DNA from: JACNIZ01 sp964344765
Lineage (GTDB): Bacteria > Planctomycetota > UBA1135
Reading direction: 5' to 3'
NCBI GenBank assembly: GCA_964344765.1
Contig: CAYFOM010000005.1
Span: 1 to 64,000 of the forward strand
Length of the DNA: 64,000 bases
The notes under the pieces are model-generated. The model was not told the origin of the DNA. It ran no database searches and saw only the letters and a list, made by a program, of their open reading frames with translations. Below, one piece after another: positions 43,563 to 52,168 of this stretch (its first letter is position 1; each line of letters opens with the position of its first letter). Position numbers and translations under genes: made by a program.

Positions 43563-44144
43563 TCAGGAACAAGCCCCAGCTTGGCGCAACAACGACAAAG
43601 ACAGCTTCACCGGCAGGCCGATGACGGTATCCATGTCCCCTTTTACTACTTTAGCCCAGTTTCCGGCGCTGCCCTGAATGCCGTAAGCCCCTGCTTTATC
43701 AGCCCATTCGCGGCCTTCTAGGTAACGGTCGAGCTGATTAGCCGGAATGCTTCCGAATTCCACATCGGAAACGGCGGCGTCGGCGAATTTTTCGCCACTG
43801 GGATTGCGCACACACACAGCCGTCCAAACCTGGTGTACGCGGTTTTGCAGCAGTGCCAGCATGCGCTCGGCGTCGCTGCGGTCGGTCGGCTTGGGGAGGA
43901 ATTCTCCATCACACCAAACCAACGTATCTGACGCCAAAACAATGGCATCAGGCCGCATTTGATGTCCGGATGCGGCTTTGGTTGCGGCGAAAACCATTAC
44001 CCGCTCACGCGGATCGACGGCATCGGACTCGCCGTCTGGACCGGGATCTAGGCAATCAAAGCTCAGCCCGGCTTCTGCCAACAAACTGCGCCGCCGCGGC
44101 GACGTGCTTGCCAGGACGATGGCGACGGAATCGCGTTCGGTCAT
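43563..44144 (-). CDS. Maf-type nucleoside triphosphate pyrophosphatase
   Basis: 193 residues: IVLASTSPRRRSLLAEAGLS at the start (conserved SxSPRR), AIVLASDTLVWCDGEFL (metal site), KPTDRSDAERMLALL, and AYGIQGSAGNWAKVVKGDMD. Hydrolyses non-canonical nucleotides to the monophosphate; the subgroup (dTTP/UTP or m7GTP type) is not fixed here. Sits inside the ffh-rpsP-prfA gene string. Confidence 0.93.
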   Translation of the reverse strand: MTERDSVAIVLASTSPRRRSLLAEAGLSFDCLDPGPDGESDAVDPRERVMVFAATKAASGHQMRPDAIVLASDTLVWCDGEFLPKPTDRSDAERMLALLQNRVHQVWTAVCVRNPSGEKFADAAVSDVEFGSIPANQLDRYLEGREWADKAGAYGIQGSAGNWAKVVKGDMDTVIGLPVKLSLSLLRQAGACS

Positions 44145-44171
44145 GGCAAGCCCCTATCTGTAGCCGGCGAC

Positions 44172-45068
44172 CTAATTGGCCGCTTTTTTCTTGCTGGCCT
44201 TCTTCGCTACCTTCTTCTTCGTCGCTTTTTGGGCGACTTTCTTTTTGGCAGCTTTTTTGGCGACCTTCTTCTTGGCGACTTTTTTCTTCGTCGCTTTCTT
44301 GGCCGGCGGTTTCAAAGCCTGCGCCAACTTGCCTTCTATTGGCAAGCCAATCTCCTTGGCCGCCTCAGCGAAAGCCTTCAGGTTCTTAGCCGAACGTTCT
44401 TTCCAAAGAATCTGCAGCAGATGCGCGCTGCGCCCTTGAGGGTTCTTCGGATCACATCCGTAGTGCGCCAGTAAGCGCAACTTGATGAAGTTCGAGTACA
44501 TCTCCTTTTCCTCGACCAAAGGCTCGAGGATGGCACGTACATCGGCTTCCTTCGGATTGGACTTCACCAGCCCCAAACGTGCAAACAGCAGTTTGATCTG
44601 CTTGCAAACCGGAATGGAGTCCTCTTCTTCCAGAGCATCCAAATCCAGCACCGCAGCGGCGTGGTCCGGCGCCATCGTCAGTTGGGTTAACAACCGATCG
44701 CGACGTTCCGAAGTGGCGTCGTAAAGCCAATCCAGCTCCAGGTGGTTCTGCAGACCGAAAACGCGGCGCAGGTACTCCTGAACCAGCAGCGATCGCTCGG
44801 CGGCGAAGGCAACGCTGTGTGCTTTCAGCACATCGCGCACCTCGAAGGCACGCGCAACGCGTACCTCGCTCCAGTTGCCAAAGCGGCCCTGCATGGCATG
44901 GATGCCCTTCTCCGCCGAAGCCATTTCCCCACTGCCTTGGATAACCAAAGCCATGAGACGCTCCAGAGCGGTGAAGCCTTCCTTGCGCGGTCCGACGACG
45001 TAATGATCGCCGTCAAGCAGGTCCAACAAGGCCCTGAGATCGCCCACCTTTTTGGTAACGGTGGCCAT
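44172..45068 (-). CDS. HhH-GPD/endonuclease III-like protein with Lys-rich tail, catalytically degenerate
   Basis: 298 residues. The first 240 resemble an endonuclease III-like fold: TALERLMALVIQGSGEMASA, MQGRFGNWSEVRVARA, and a C-terminal part ending LFARLGLV...AILEPLV. The position of the essential Asp (PVDTHV in true glycosylases) reads PVCKQI and the Fe-S cysteines are absent, so base-excision activity is doubtful. The last 45 residues are an H1-like tail of KKxAKK repeats (starting KPPAKKATKKKVAKKKVAKK) suited to DNA or RNA binding. Placed between rpsP and maf with gaps of 15 and 27 bp. Family call rests on motif spacing; uncertain. Confidence 0.55.
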   Translation of the reverse strand: MATVTKKVGDLRALLDLLDGDHYVVGPRKEGFTALERLMALVIQGSGEMASAEKGIHAMQGRFGNWSEVRVARAFEVRDVLKAHSVAFAAERSLLVQEYLRRVFGLQNHLELDWLYDATSERRDRLLTQLTMAPDHAAAVLDLDALEEEDSIPVCKQIKLLFARLGLVKSNPKEADVRAILEPLVEEKEMYSNFIKLRLLAHYGCDPKNPQGRSAHLLQILWKERSAKNLKAFAEAAKEIGLPIEGKLAQALKPPAKKATKKKVAKKKVAKKAAKKKVAQKATKKKVAKKASKKKAAN

Positions 45069-45083
45069 GATCAGGACCGGGAC

Positions 45084-45383
45084 CTAGCTTTTGGCCTTCT
45101 TGGAAGTGCGCAACCGCGTGCGGCGGTTGACAGGAATCTCGATGCCGCGCTCCTTCAGGAACGAAGCAACGGTCTCGCTTGGGCGAGCGCCTTCGCTAAT
45201 CCAGTGCTTGGCACGCTCTTCGTTCAATTCGAAGTGGCGTCCTTTTTCTGGGTTAATCGGGTCGTAATGGCCCAATTCTTCAATGGCGCGCCCGTCACGA
45301 CGGGTGCGGATATCCATTACGCAAATGCGGTAGAAAGGACGATTACGACGTCCCATCCGCTTGAGTCGCATGACAACGGCCAT
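45084..45383 (-). CDS. rpsP: 30S ribosomal protein S16
   Basis: 99 residues: VMRLKRMGRRNRPFYRICVM, GRAIEELGHYDPINPEKGRH, HWISEGARPSETVASFLKER. Complete S16. Follows ffh by 31 bp on the minus strand, the classical ffh-rpsP neighbourhood. Its C-terminal extension is short and basic. Confidence 0.97.
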   Translation of the reverse strand: MAVVMRLKRMGRRNRPFYRICVMDIRTRRDGRAIEELGHYDPINPEKGRHFELNEERAKHWISEGARPSETVASFLKERGIEIPVNRRTRLRTSKKAKS

Positions 45384-45414
45384 GGAGGCTATTTTTCAGG
45401 CTTGAGGTGTATGG

Positions 45415-46809
45415 TCAACGCAGACCGGGGAATCCGGGGATGTTGGGCAGACGGCCTTTCTGATTCAGCTGCTTCAGCATGCGCTTCTTGGAGCGCCCGC
45501 CGGTCATCAGCTTGCTCATCGATTTCATCTGCTTTTGCATCTGTTGAAAGGACTTATAGAGACGATTGACGTCGGACACCTGCACTCCCGCACCTTTGGC
45601 GATGCGTTTGCGCCGGCTGCCGTCAAGAATCTCCGGGTGGAGCCTTTCTTTAGGTGTCATCGAGAGAACAATCGCTTCGATGCGTTTGATTTCTCCTTCG
45701 TCCACCTGATCCAAAAGGCCGGACATTCTACCTGCTCCAGGCATCATGCCCAACAACTTCTTCATAGAACCCATTTTCCGCAGCATTTTGAACTGCGAAA
45801 GCAGGTCCTCCATCGTCAGGCGGCCCTGCATCATGCGCATGTAGTCCTCAGCGGCGACTTCCTCGTCGATGGACTCTTGCGCTTTTTCGACCAGGCCGAC
45901 GACGTCGCCCATGTCGAGGATGCGGCTTGCTAGGCGGGAGGCGTCGAATTCCTCGAGGTCCGACGGCGTTTCGCCGGTACCGAGGAAAGCGATCGGGCGG
46001 CCGGTGACTTCGCGCACCGACAGGGCGGCACCGCCGCGGGCGTCGCCGTCGATCTTGGTCAGGATGACGCTGTACAGATCGAGCTGCTCAGAGAAAGCTT
46101 TGGCCGATTCGACCGCGTCCTGACCGGTCATCGAGTCCAACACCAAGTAAGTGGCGTCGGGATCGACGGTCTTTTTCACCGAGGTGATCTCAGCCATCAG
46201 GTCGTCGTCGATGTGCAAACGACCGGCGGAGTCGACGATCAGCGCGTCGTATTTGCCCTCTTTGGCCTTCTTCAGCGCGCGCTTGGCCACTGAAACCGGA
46301 TCGACGCCCTTCTCGCCGGGAGTTTCGGCGTGCACGTCGATTTCCAGCTGTTTGCCCAGCGTCACCAATTGGTCGACGGCGCCCGGACGCTGCAAGTCAC
46401 ATGCGGCCAACAGCACTTTGCGGTTTTGGCGCTTGCGCAACCACAAGCCCAATTTGGCGGCGGTGGTGGTTTTACCCGCACCCTGCAAACCGGCCAGCAG
46501 CAGCACCATCGGGTGACCGGGGTTTTGCGGCAGCGCTTTTTGATCGCTGCCCATCAGGGCTACCAATTCCTGGTGGAAGGCGTGCACGGCCTGATCTTGG
46601 CCGGCTACACCCTTGATCTTCTTGCCACCCGTCAGCTGCTCGGCAACCTTTTTCGTGAAGCGCTTGGCGACCTGGAAATGGACGTCGGCTTCGAGCAGCG
46701 CACGGCGCACATCGCGCAGACCCTCTTCGACCTCTTTGGGCGAGAGTTTGCGCTGACCGCGGAAGCGATCGAGGACTTGGTTGAAGGATGAGGTGAGGTT
46801 CTCGAGCAT
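45415..46809 (-). CDS. ffh: Signal recognition particle protein (SRP54)
   Basis: 464 residues from ATG 46809 (MLENLTSSFNQVLDRFRGQR). N domain, G domain with GLQGAGKTTTAAKLGLWLRK (G1), LIVDSAGRLHIDDDLM (G3), LTKIDGDARGGAALS (G4 and beyond), and a Met-rich M domain (FKMLRKMGSMKKLLGMMPGA; KSFQQMQKQMKSMSKLM) that binds SRP RNA and signal peptides. First gene of the minus-strand translation operon. A possible promoter lies at 46866-46894. Confidence 0.97.
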   Translation of the reverse strand: MLENLTSSFNQVLDRFRGQRKLSPKEVEEGLRDVRRALLEADVHFQVAKRFTKKVAEQLTGGKKIKGVAGQDQAVHAFHQELVALMGSDQKALPQNPGHPMVLLLAGLQGAGKTTTAAKLGLWLRKRQNRKVLLAACDLQRPGAVDQLVTLGKQLEIDVHAETPGEKGVDPVSVAKRALKKAKEGKYDALIVDSAGRLHIDDDLMAEITSVKKTVDPDATYLVLDSMTGQDAVESAKAFSEQLDLYSVILTKIDGDARGGAALSVREVTGRPIAFLGTGETPSDLEEFDASRLASRILDMGDVVGLVEKAQESIDEEVAAEDYMRMMQGRLTMEDLLSQFKMLRKMGSMKKLLGMMPGAGRMSGLLDQVDEGEIKRIEAIVLSMTPKERLHPEILDGSRRKRIAKGAGVQVSDVNRLYKSFQQMQKQMKSMSKLMTGGRSKKRMLKQLNQKGRLPNIPGFPGLR

Positions 46810-46865
46810 GGTGCGCTGGATCCGACCGCCACTTGGCAACGTCGGCTCGGTTTGCGGGACCGCAG

Positions 46866-46894
46866 ATTCTACGCCTTTAACCGCTGAGGAGAAA
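46866..46894 (-). promoter_or_regulatory. Possible promoter of the ffh operon
   Basis: On the minus strand TAGAAT (46871-46866, one mismatch to TATAAT) lies 17 bases downstream of a weak -35 TTTCTC (46894-46889), in the 91-bp gap between murA and ffh. Placement is right; the -35 is poor. Confidence 0.35.
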
Positions 46895-46900
46895 GCCTTG

Positions 46901-48190
46901 TTAAACCGGCTCTTCGTCTTTCTCGCGGTGGACCACAGCTCCCAACTCCCCTAGCTTGCGCTCCAACTGCTGGTAACCTCGGTCCAAGTGGTAAACGCGC
47001 CGCACCACTGTTTCGCCGCTGGCCGCCAAACCGCCGATGACCAACGCGGCGCTGGCTCGCAGATCACTGGCGAGCACCGGCGCGCCGGACAGTTTGCCGG
47101 GACCGAGGATCCAAGCACTGCCGCCCTCGCGACGGATGTGGGCGCCGAGACGATGGAGTTCTGCGACGTGCATGAATCGATCTGGGTATACCGAATCGGT
47201 GATCATCGCCAAACCTTCGGCAACGGTGCAAAACGCCATCCATTGCGCTTGCAGGTCGGTTGGGAAACCCGGGTAAGGACGGCAGCAGACGTCCAACGCG
47301 CGCGGGCGCTCGGTCCATGGCTTGACTCGTAACCAATCGCTGCCACGCTCGAACGGAACGCCGGAGGTTTGGAACAAATCGAGCAGTACCGCGAGTTCGT
47401 CGGGTTGGCAATCGTCGACCTGCACATCACCACAAGTGGCAGCGGCAGCGAGCAGCAGCGTGCCGGTTTCGATGCGGTCGGCGGGAATTCGTCCTTCGCC
47501 GCCGTCGAGAGATGCCACGCCTTCAATGCGGATTTGCGGTCCACCGGCGCCGTGAATGCGCGCGCCGCAAGAATTCAAAAAGTTGGCCAGAGCGACGACT
47601 TCGGGCTCTTGAGCGGCGCCATCCAAAATGGTTTCGCCGTTGGCCAGCGTGGCAGCCATCATCACGTTGGCAGTTCCAAGCACCGTCGAACCCCAGCGCG
47701 AAGCAAGGTAAACCTGCCCACCTTGCAAACCACCGGGCGGAGCTTCGGCAACCACCTCACCGTGCTCGACGTGAATCTTTGCGCCCAGCGCAGCCAGTCC
47801 TTTAAGGTGCAAATCAATAGGCCGCACGCCGATCACGCAGCCGCCCGGCAGCGACACTTTGGCACGACCTCGGCGGGCGAGCAGCGGGCCCAACACGGCC
47901 ACCGACGCTCGCATGCGCCGCACCACCTCATATGGGGCTTCAGTCGGGCCTTGCGGCGGGCACTGAATGTTCCACTCGCTGGCGTCGTCCGACACTTCGA
48001 TCTGAGCGCCCAAATCGGCCAATAGCGTGCGCATCGTGCCGATGTCGGCGAGCGTCGGCAGGCGGCTGAGACGGACTGGGCCGTCCATCAGAAGACACGC
48101 TGCCAACATCGGCAGCGCAGCGTTTTTGGAACCGGCGGCTGCAACCCTTCCGTGCAGCTTCGTACCCCCCTCGATCCGGAAGCAATCCAT
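46901..48190 (-). CDS. murA: UDP-N-acetylglucosamine 1-carboxyvinyltransferase
   Basis: 429 residues, standard length. FRIEGGTKLHGRVAAAGSKN at the start (UNAM loop with SKNAALP), RASVAVLGPLLARRGRAKVS, and SLPGGCVIGVRPIDLHLKGL, where the Cys is the fosfomycin-sensitive catalytic residue. Adds enolpyruvate from PEP to UDP-GlcNAc, the first committed step in peptidoglycan synthesis. Cys rather than Asp predicts fosfomycin sensitivity at this enzyme. Its start faces the promoter of the alpha-CTD gene. Confidence 0.97.
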   Translation of the reverse strand: MDCFRIEGGTKLHGRVAAAGSKNAALPMLAACLLMDGPVRLSRLPTLADIGTMRTLLADLGAQIEVSDDASEWNIQCPPQGPTEAPYEVVRRMRASVAVLGPLLARRGRAKVSLPGGCVIGVRPIDLHLKGLAALGAKIHVEHGEVVAEAPPGGLQGGQVYLASRWGSTVLGTANVMMAATLANGETILDGAAQEPEVVALANFLNSCGARIHGAGGPQIRIEGVASLDGGEGRIPADRIETGTLLLAAAATCGDVQVDDCQPDELAVLLDLFQTSGVPFERGSDWLRVKPWTERPRALDVCCRPYPGFPTDLQAQWMAFCTVAEGLAMITDSVYPDRFMHVAELHRLGAHIRREGGSAWILGPGKLSGAPVLASDLRASAALVIGGLAASGETVVRRVYHLDRGYQQLERKLGELGAVVHREKDEEPV

Positions 48191-48201
48191 GCGCGCTCAG
48201 T

Positions 48202-48231
48202 TTGACGTTTGGCAAAGGCTTTGACTACAAT
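48202..48231 (+). promoter_or_regulatory. Strong sigma70-type promoter for the TPR/alpha-CTD gene
   Basis: TTGACG (48202-48207), an 18-base spacer and TACAAT (48226-48231) form a near-consensus promoter. It predicts transcription from about 48238 and a 5' leader of about 45 bases to the ATG at 48283. Each box has a single mismatch. Confidence 0.7.
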
Positions 48232-48282
48232 ATGCGACCGATTTTTCGGGTTTAGGCACTAGTCTGCACAAGAGTCGCACTG

Positions 48283-49635
48283 ATGATTGAAGCTGTAGTT
48301 TCGCCGCCGGCCTCCCCGGCCGCATTTTTCGCCGCCCCTCCGGCAACCCCCTCCGCCCTTCTCGCCGCCCGCACTGGCGTACTGGCCGACGCCACGAGCG
48401 CCGACAAGTTCCGTGCTGCGGTCGCTGAAGCGCGCCAAGCCAACAACGCCGACATGGCGGCTTCCGGCTCTTGGGTCGCTGGCCAATACATACACGCGTT
48501 GGAATTCGTTCAAGGCGACGCCGAACTGGCGGCATTCATCCGCGGCTCGTCGCTGCTCGAGATGTCGAAGCCGGCCGAAGCGTTGGAAGCCCTGAAGGGT
48601 CACCTCCAATCCGAGGATCCGGTCATGGCTGCCACCGTACTCGATGCGTTGGCGCTAAATGGTGAATGGGAACAACTGGAAAAGGCGTTGGCCAATTCCA
48701 GCCTGAGCGCTGCCGACCAGGCCTACTACCAAGCGTTGCTGCAAGAAGCCGCCGGTGAGTATGCCGACGCGATGCGCGCTTATGGTGCGCTGCTCGAGGA
48801 GCACCCGGATCACTTGAATGCCCGCTTCCGCATGGCATTCCGTCTGGACCTGATGGGTGAAGACAGCGCAGCGATTCGTCATTACGAACAGCTGCTGCAA
48901 CTGCGTCCGACGCCGTCTTCGGTGTTGATCAACCTGGGCGTGCTCTACGAAGATCGCAATGACTTCGAAAAAGCATGTGGCTGCTTCGGCGCGGTGTTGC
49001 GTCAAGATCCGGCCAACCCGGTTGCGCGCTTGTTCTTCAAGGATGCGCATGAAAGCCTCGACATGTACTACGACGAGGATCTCGAGCGCAAGGAAGACAA
49101 GCTGATGCAAATCCTGCGTACGCCGATAAGCGATTTCGAGTTGTCGGTTCGCGCCCGCAATTGCCTCGCCAACATGGACATTCGCACCTTGGGCGATCTG
49201 GTTTCGCGCAGCGAGCCGGAACTGCTCGAGTTCAAGAATTTCGGCGAAACCTCGCTCAACGAGATCAAGCGCGTGCTGTCGCACAAAGGCCTGCGTTTGG
49301 GTCTGCGCCGCGAAGACGGCTCGTTCATCGTTCCCGACGAATTCGAAGGCGGCTTCGGTGCCTCCGATTTGGACTTGGAATGGCTGGGCGAACTTAGCGA
49401 AGAGCAAGTCGAAGCTTTGGATCTGCAGATCTCCGCGCTGAGCTTGTCGGTACGCTGCCACCGTGCGTTGGTGGAACGCCTCAACCTGCAGCGCGTCGGC
49501 GACGTGCTGCGCTACACCGAGGAAGACCTGCTGGCGATGCCGAACTTCGGCATTACCTCGCTGAACGAATTGCAAAACAAACTGACCGAGTTTGGGCTGC
49601 GGTTGCGCAAGGCGAAGGAAATCCCCGAAGGCTGA
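48283..49635 (+). CDS. TPR protein with two tandem RNA-polymerase alpha C-terminal domains
   Basis: 450 residues. After an Ala/Pro-rich N-terminus come about five TPR-type repeats (AALLEEHPDHLNARFRMAF-like units; SVLINLGVLYEDRNDFEKAC), then two alpha-CTD-type helix-hairpin-helix domains. The first is about 285-350 (LSVRARNCLANMDIRTLGDL, then FKNFGETSLNEIKRVL) and the second about 375-445 (LSVRCHRALVERLNLQRVGD, then MPNFGITSLNELQNKL). The motif (R/K)xxLxxxxIxTxGDL...NFGxxSLNEI is that of RpoA CTD, which binds UP-element DNA and activators. The rest of RpoA (assembly domain) is missing, so it is not rpoA itself. It has its own strong promoter, which suggests high expression. A transcription-linked role is inferred. 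Confidence 0.88.
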   Translation: MIEAVVSPPASPAAFFAAPPATPSALLAARTGVLADATSADKFRAAVAEARQANNADMAASGSWVAGQYIHALEFVQGDAELAAFIRGSSLLEMSKPAEALEALKGHLQSEDPVMAATVLDALALNGEWEQLEKALANSSLSAADQAYYQALLQEAAGEYADAMRAYGALLEEHPDHLNARFRMAFRLDLMGEDSAAIRHYEQLLQLRPTPSSVLINLGVLYEDRNDFEKACGCFGAVLRQDPANPVARLFFKDAHESLDMYYDEDLERKEDKLMQILRTPISDFELSVRARNCLANMDIRTLGDLVSRSEPELLEFKNFGETSLNEIKRVLSHKGLRLGLRREDGSFIVPDEFEGGFGASDLDLEWLGELSEEQVEALDLQISALSLSVRCHRALVERLNLQRVGDVLRYTEEDLLAMPNFGITSLNELQNKLTEFGLRLRKAKEIPEG

Positions 49636-49667
49636 TCCCCCTCGTGAACGCCGCTGGCTGAATCACC

Positions 49668-50255
49668 GTGTACGAGTTCTTGCAGGGCCGAGTCGCGGAA
49701 GTCGGCACGAACTCCGTTGTCTTGGCGACGGATTCCGTCGGCTATTTGCTAATGGCGTCGCGGCAAACGCTGGGGCCGTTGCAACTCGACACCAAGGTGC
49801 GGCTGTGGACTCACTTCCACGTCACCGATTCGGCGCACACGCTGTTTGGCTTCGGCACCAAAACCGAACGCACGCTGTTCCGGCGGCTGCTGCAAGTGAA
49901 CGGCGTTGGGCCAGCCTCGGCGTTGGGACTGCTTTCGGCGATGCCGCCGGAGGAATTGGCGCGCACCATCTTGGATGAAAACTTGCGCGCATTGACTGCG
50001 ATCAAAGGTGTCGGCAAAAAGACCGCCGAGCGTTTGATCATCGAGTTGCGAGAGCACCTCACCGAACTGGCTGCACCTGCCTCGACAGCCAGCGAGGAAG
50101 CCGTCGACCACGATGACCTATCTCAGGTGCTACGTGGTTTGGGCTTCACTCCTAAGGCGGCTCAAACCGCCGCAGCACGCGCGCGCGAGGAACTCGGCAC
50201 CGACGCCGACTTCCAGGAACTGCTGCGCTTGGCGTTGCAAAATCAAACCGTCTGA
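49668..50255 (+). CDS. ruvA: Holliday junction helicase subunit RuvA
   Basis: 195 residues starting at GTG 49668: MYEFLQGRVAEVGTNSVVLA, an OB-fold with VGYLLMASRQTL, and tandem helix-hairpin-helix (LLQVNGVGPASALGLLSAMP and LTAIKGVGKKTAERLIIEL), then a flexible linker and C-terminal domain III that contacts RuvB (VLRGLGFTPKAAQTAAARA). Binds and flattens the Holliday junction. RuvB and RuvC are not in the window. Followed 15 bp later by purE. Confidence 0.97.
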   Translation: MYEFLQGRVAEVGTNSVVLATDSVGYLLMASRQTLGPLQLDTKVRLWTHFHVTDSAHTLFGFGTKTERTLFRRLLQVNGVGPASALGLLSAMPPEELARTILDENLRALTAIKGVGKKTAERLIIELREHLTELAAPASTASEEAVDHDDLSQVLRGLGFTPKAAQTAAARAREELGTDADFQELLRLALQNQTV

Positions 50256-50270
50256 ACCTTCGTTCCCCCC

Positions 50271-50768
50271 ATGACCACTCCCGTTGCCATCCTGATGGGC
50301 TCCGACTCGGACTTCGAGCGCCTGGAGCCTGCCGTCAAAACCTTGAAGGAGCACGGCGTCGTACCGACCGTGCGGGTGCTCAGTGCACACCGCACTCCGG
50401 CCGAAGCCTGCGAGTTCTCTGAGAAAGCACGTGAAAACGGCTACCGCGTGCTGATCTGCGCCGCCGGTGGCGCTGCCCACCTCGCCGGCGTGATTTCGGC
50501 TCATACCAGCTTGCCGGTGATCGGCATTCCGCTCGACAACCCGCCGATGGGCGGTTTGGACGCATTGTTGGCAACTGTGCAGATGCCCGGTGGTGTACCG
50601 GTGGCGACTGTGGGTGCTGGTCGTGGCGGCCCGGTCAATGCTGCGTTGTTGGCACTGCGCATCTTGGGCGTTTCCGATCCGGAATTCGCCAAGCGCATGG
50701 ATGACTTCCGCGTGGCTCAGCACGATCGTGTACTTGAAAAGGACGCGGCGCTGCAAGCCCGCGTCTAA
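50271..50768 (+). CDS. purE: N5-carboxyaminoimidazole ribonucleotide mutase
   Basis: 165 residues, class I PurE: LMGSDSDFERLEPAVKTLKE, VRVLSAHRTPAEACEFSEK (active-site SAHRTP), CAAGGAAHLAGVISAHTSLP and PVIGIPLDNPPMGGLDALLA. Converts N5-CAIR to CAIR in purine synthesis; class I enzymes normally work with PurK, not seen nearby. Ends at a terminator shared with the convergent glyA. Confidence 0.97.
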   Translation: MTTPVAILMGSDSDFERLEPAVKTLKEHGVVPTVRVLSAHRTPAEACEFSEKARENGYRVLICAAGGAAHLAGVISAHTSLPVIGIPLDNPPMGGLDALLATVQMPGGVPVATVGAGRGGPVNAALLALRILGVSDPEFAKRMDDFRVAQHDRVLEKDAALQARV

Positions 50769-50771
50769 AAC

Positions 50772-50801
50772 AAAAAGCGGGGGAGGTTGGTCCTCCCCCG
50801 C
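50772..50801 (-). terminator. Intrinsic terminator between purE and glyA
   Basis: A 10-bp perfect GC-rich stem (50777-50786 with 50792-50801) with loop TTGGT is followed on the minus strand by five T then GTTTT (50772-50776 and beyond). It best terminates glyA and may also halt purE transcripts. Confidence 0.85.
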
Positions 50802-50821
50802 CATGCAATCCGGTTTGCGTT

Positions 50822-52102
50822 TTAGCAGACCGACTCAGACTGCAGCTGCGGATAAATCGGCTTTTGCCGACACAGCGCCAACGACTCGGCGCGAATCTGC
50901 TGCTGCAGTTCGCTATTTTCCGGTTCGCGCAACAGCTGGTTCATCCAGTCGGCGACCTGATCCATATCGTCGGTCGTGAAACCACGCGTAGTCACCGCCG
51001 GCGTTCCAATGCGAATGCCGGATGTCAGCATCGGCTTCTCCGGATCGAACGGAATCAGGTTTTTATTCACCGTAATCCCCCCGGCATGTAGCGCATCTTC
51101 GGCAACGGCGCCGGTAATGCCCGGACCTTCCGGACCGCGCAGGTCCACCATCATCAGGTGGTTATCGGTGCCGCCGGAAACCAAGCGACAACCGCGTTGC
51201 TGCAAGCCGTTTGCCAAAGCTTGCGCGTTGTCGACCACGCGCTGCTGGTAATCCTTAAAGGCTGGTTGCAATGCCTCGCCGAAAGCGATTGCCTTAGCGG
51301 CGATGACGTGCATCAGCGGGCCGCCTTGCATGCCCGGGAACACCGCCGAGTTGATCTTCTTGATCCACTCCTTCTTGCAGACGATGGCGCCGCCGCGTGG
51401 ACCGCGCAGTGTTTTGTGCGTCGTCATCGTTACCACGTCGGCATGCGGAACCGGCGACGGATGCACACCTGCGGCGACCAAACCGGCGATGTGAGCCATG
51501 TCGACCATGAACGCGGCGTCGACTTCTTGGGCGATGCTTGCCAAAGTTTCAAAGTCGAGTGTGCGTGAATACGCCGATGCACCGGCCAACAAAACCGCCG
51601 GCTTGACCTCGTGGGCTTGCTTGCGCAGCGCTTCGTAATCGACGCGCTCGTCCTTCGGCGAAACGCCGTAATGGAAGAACTCATAAGCAATGCCGCTAAG
51701 GTTCTTCGGGTGGCCGTGGCTGAGGTGGCCGCCATGGTTCAAATCCATTGCCAAAACCTTGGCACCGGGCGCGGCAAGCGCCAGCAGCGCGGCCTGGTTG
51801 GCTTGCGATCCGCTCGACGGCTGAACATTGGCGCGCTCGGCGCCAAACAGCTCAACCAAGCGATCCTTGGCCAGCGACTCGGCCTCGTCGACGTGCTCGC
51901 AGCCGCCGTAGTAACGACGGCCGGGATAGCCTTCGGCGTACTTATTGGTCAGCACCGAACCCACGGCGTCCATGACCGCCATGCTGGTCTGGTTTTCACT
52001 GGCGATGAGTTCGATCTGGTCCTCCTGGCGCTGGAGCTCAGCGAGAAGGATGCGATGGATTTCAGGATCTTGGTGGCCGGCGTGAGGGTAAACCGCAGAC
52101 AT
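50822..52102 (-). CDS. glyA: Serine hydroxymethyltransferase
   Basis: 426 residues from ATG 52102 (MSAVYPHAGHQDPEIHRIL). LIASENQTSMAVMDAVGSVL, NVQPSSGSQANQAALLALA, and the PLP-binding Lys in VVTMTTHKTLRGPRGGAIV are conserved. Interconverts serine and glycine while charging tetrahydrofolate with a one-carbon unit. The frame extends upstream by 41 residues, but the 52102 start matches the family. Upstream lies the divergent DUF1573-like gene. Confidence 0.97.
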   Translation of the reverse strand: MSAVYPHAGHQDPEIHRILLAELQRQEDQIELIASENQTSMAVMDAVGSVLTNKYAEGYPGRRYYGGCEHVDEAESLAKDRLVELFGAERANVQPSSGSQANQAALLALAAPGAKVLAMDLNHGGHLSHGHPKNLSGIAYEFFHYGVSPKDERVDYEALRKQAHEVKPAVLLAGASAYSRTLDFETLASIAQEVDAAFMVDMAHIAGLVAAGVHPSPVPHADVVTMTTHKTLRGPRGGAIVCKKEWIKKINSAVFPGMQGGPLMHVIAAKAIAFGEALQPAFKDYQQRVVDNAQALANGLQQRGCRLVSGGTDNHLMMVDLRGPEGPGITGAVAEDALHAGGITVNKNLIPFDPEKPMLTSGIRIGTPAVTTRGFTTDDMDQVADWMNQLLREPENSELQQQIRAESLALCRQKPIYPQLQSESVC

Positions 52103-52168
52103 GATTGACTTGGGTTGAGGGAGTGGGGTGAGAAACCGCCCCGCTCGCGTAGGATACGGGTGATTGTG

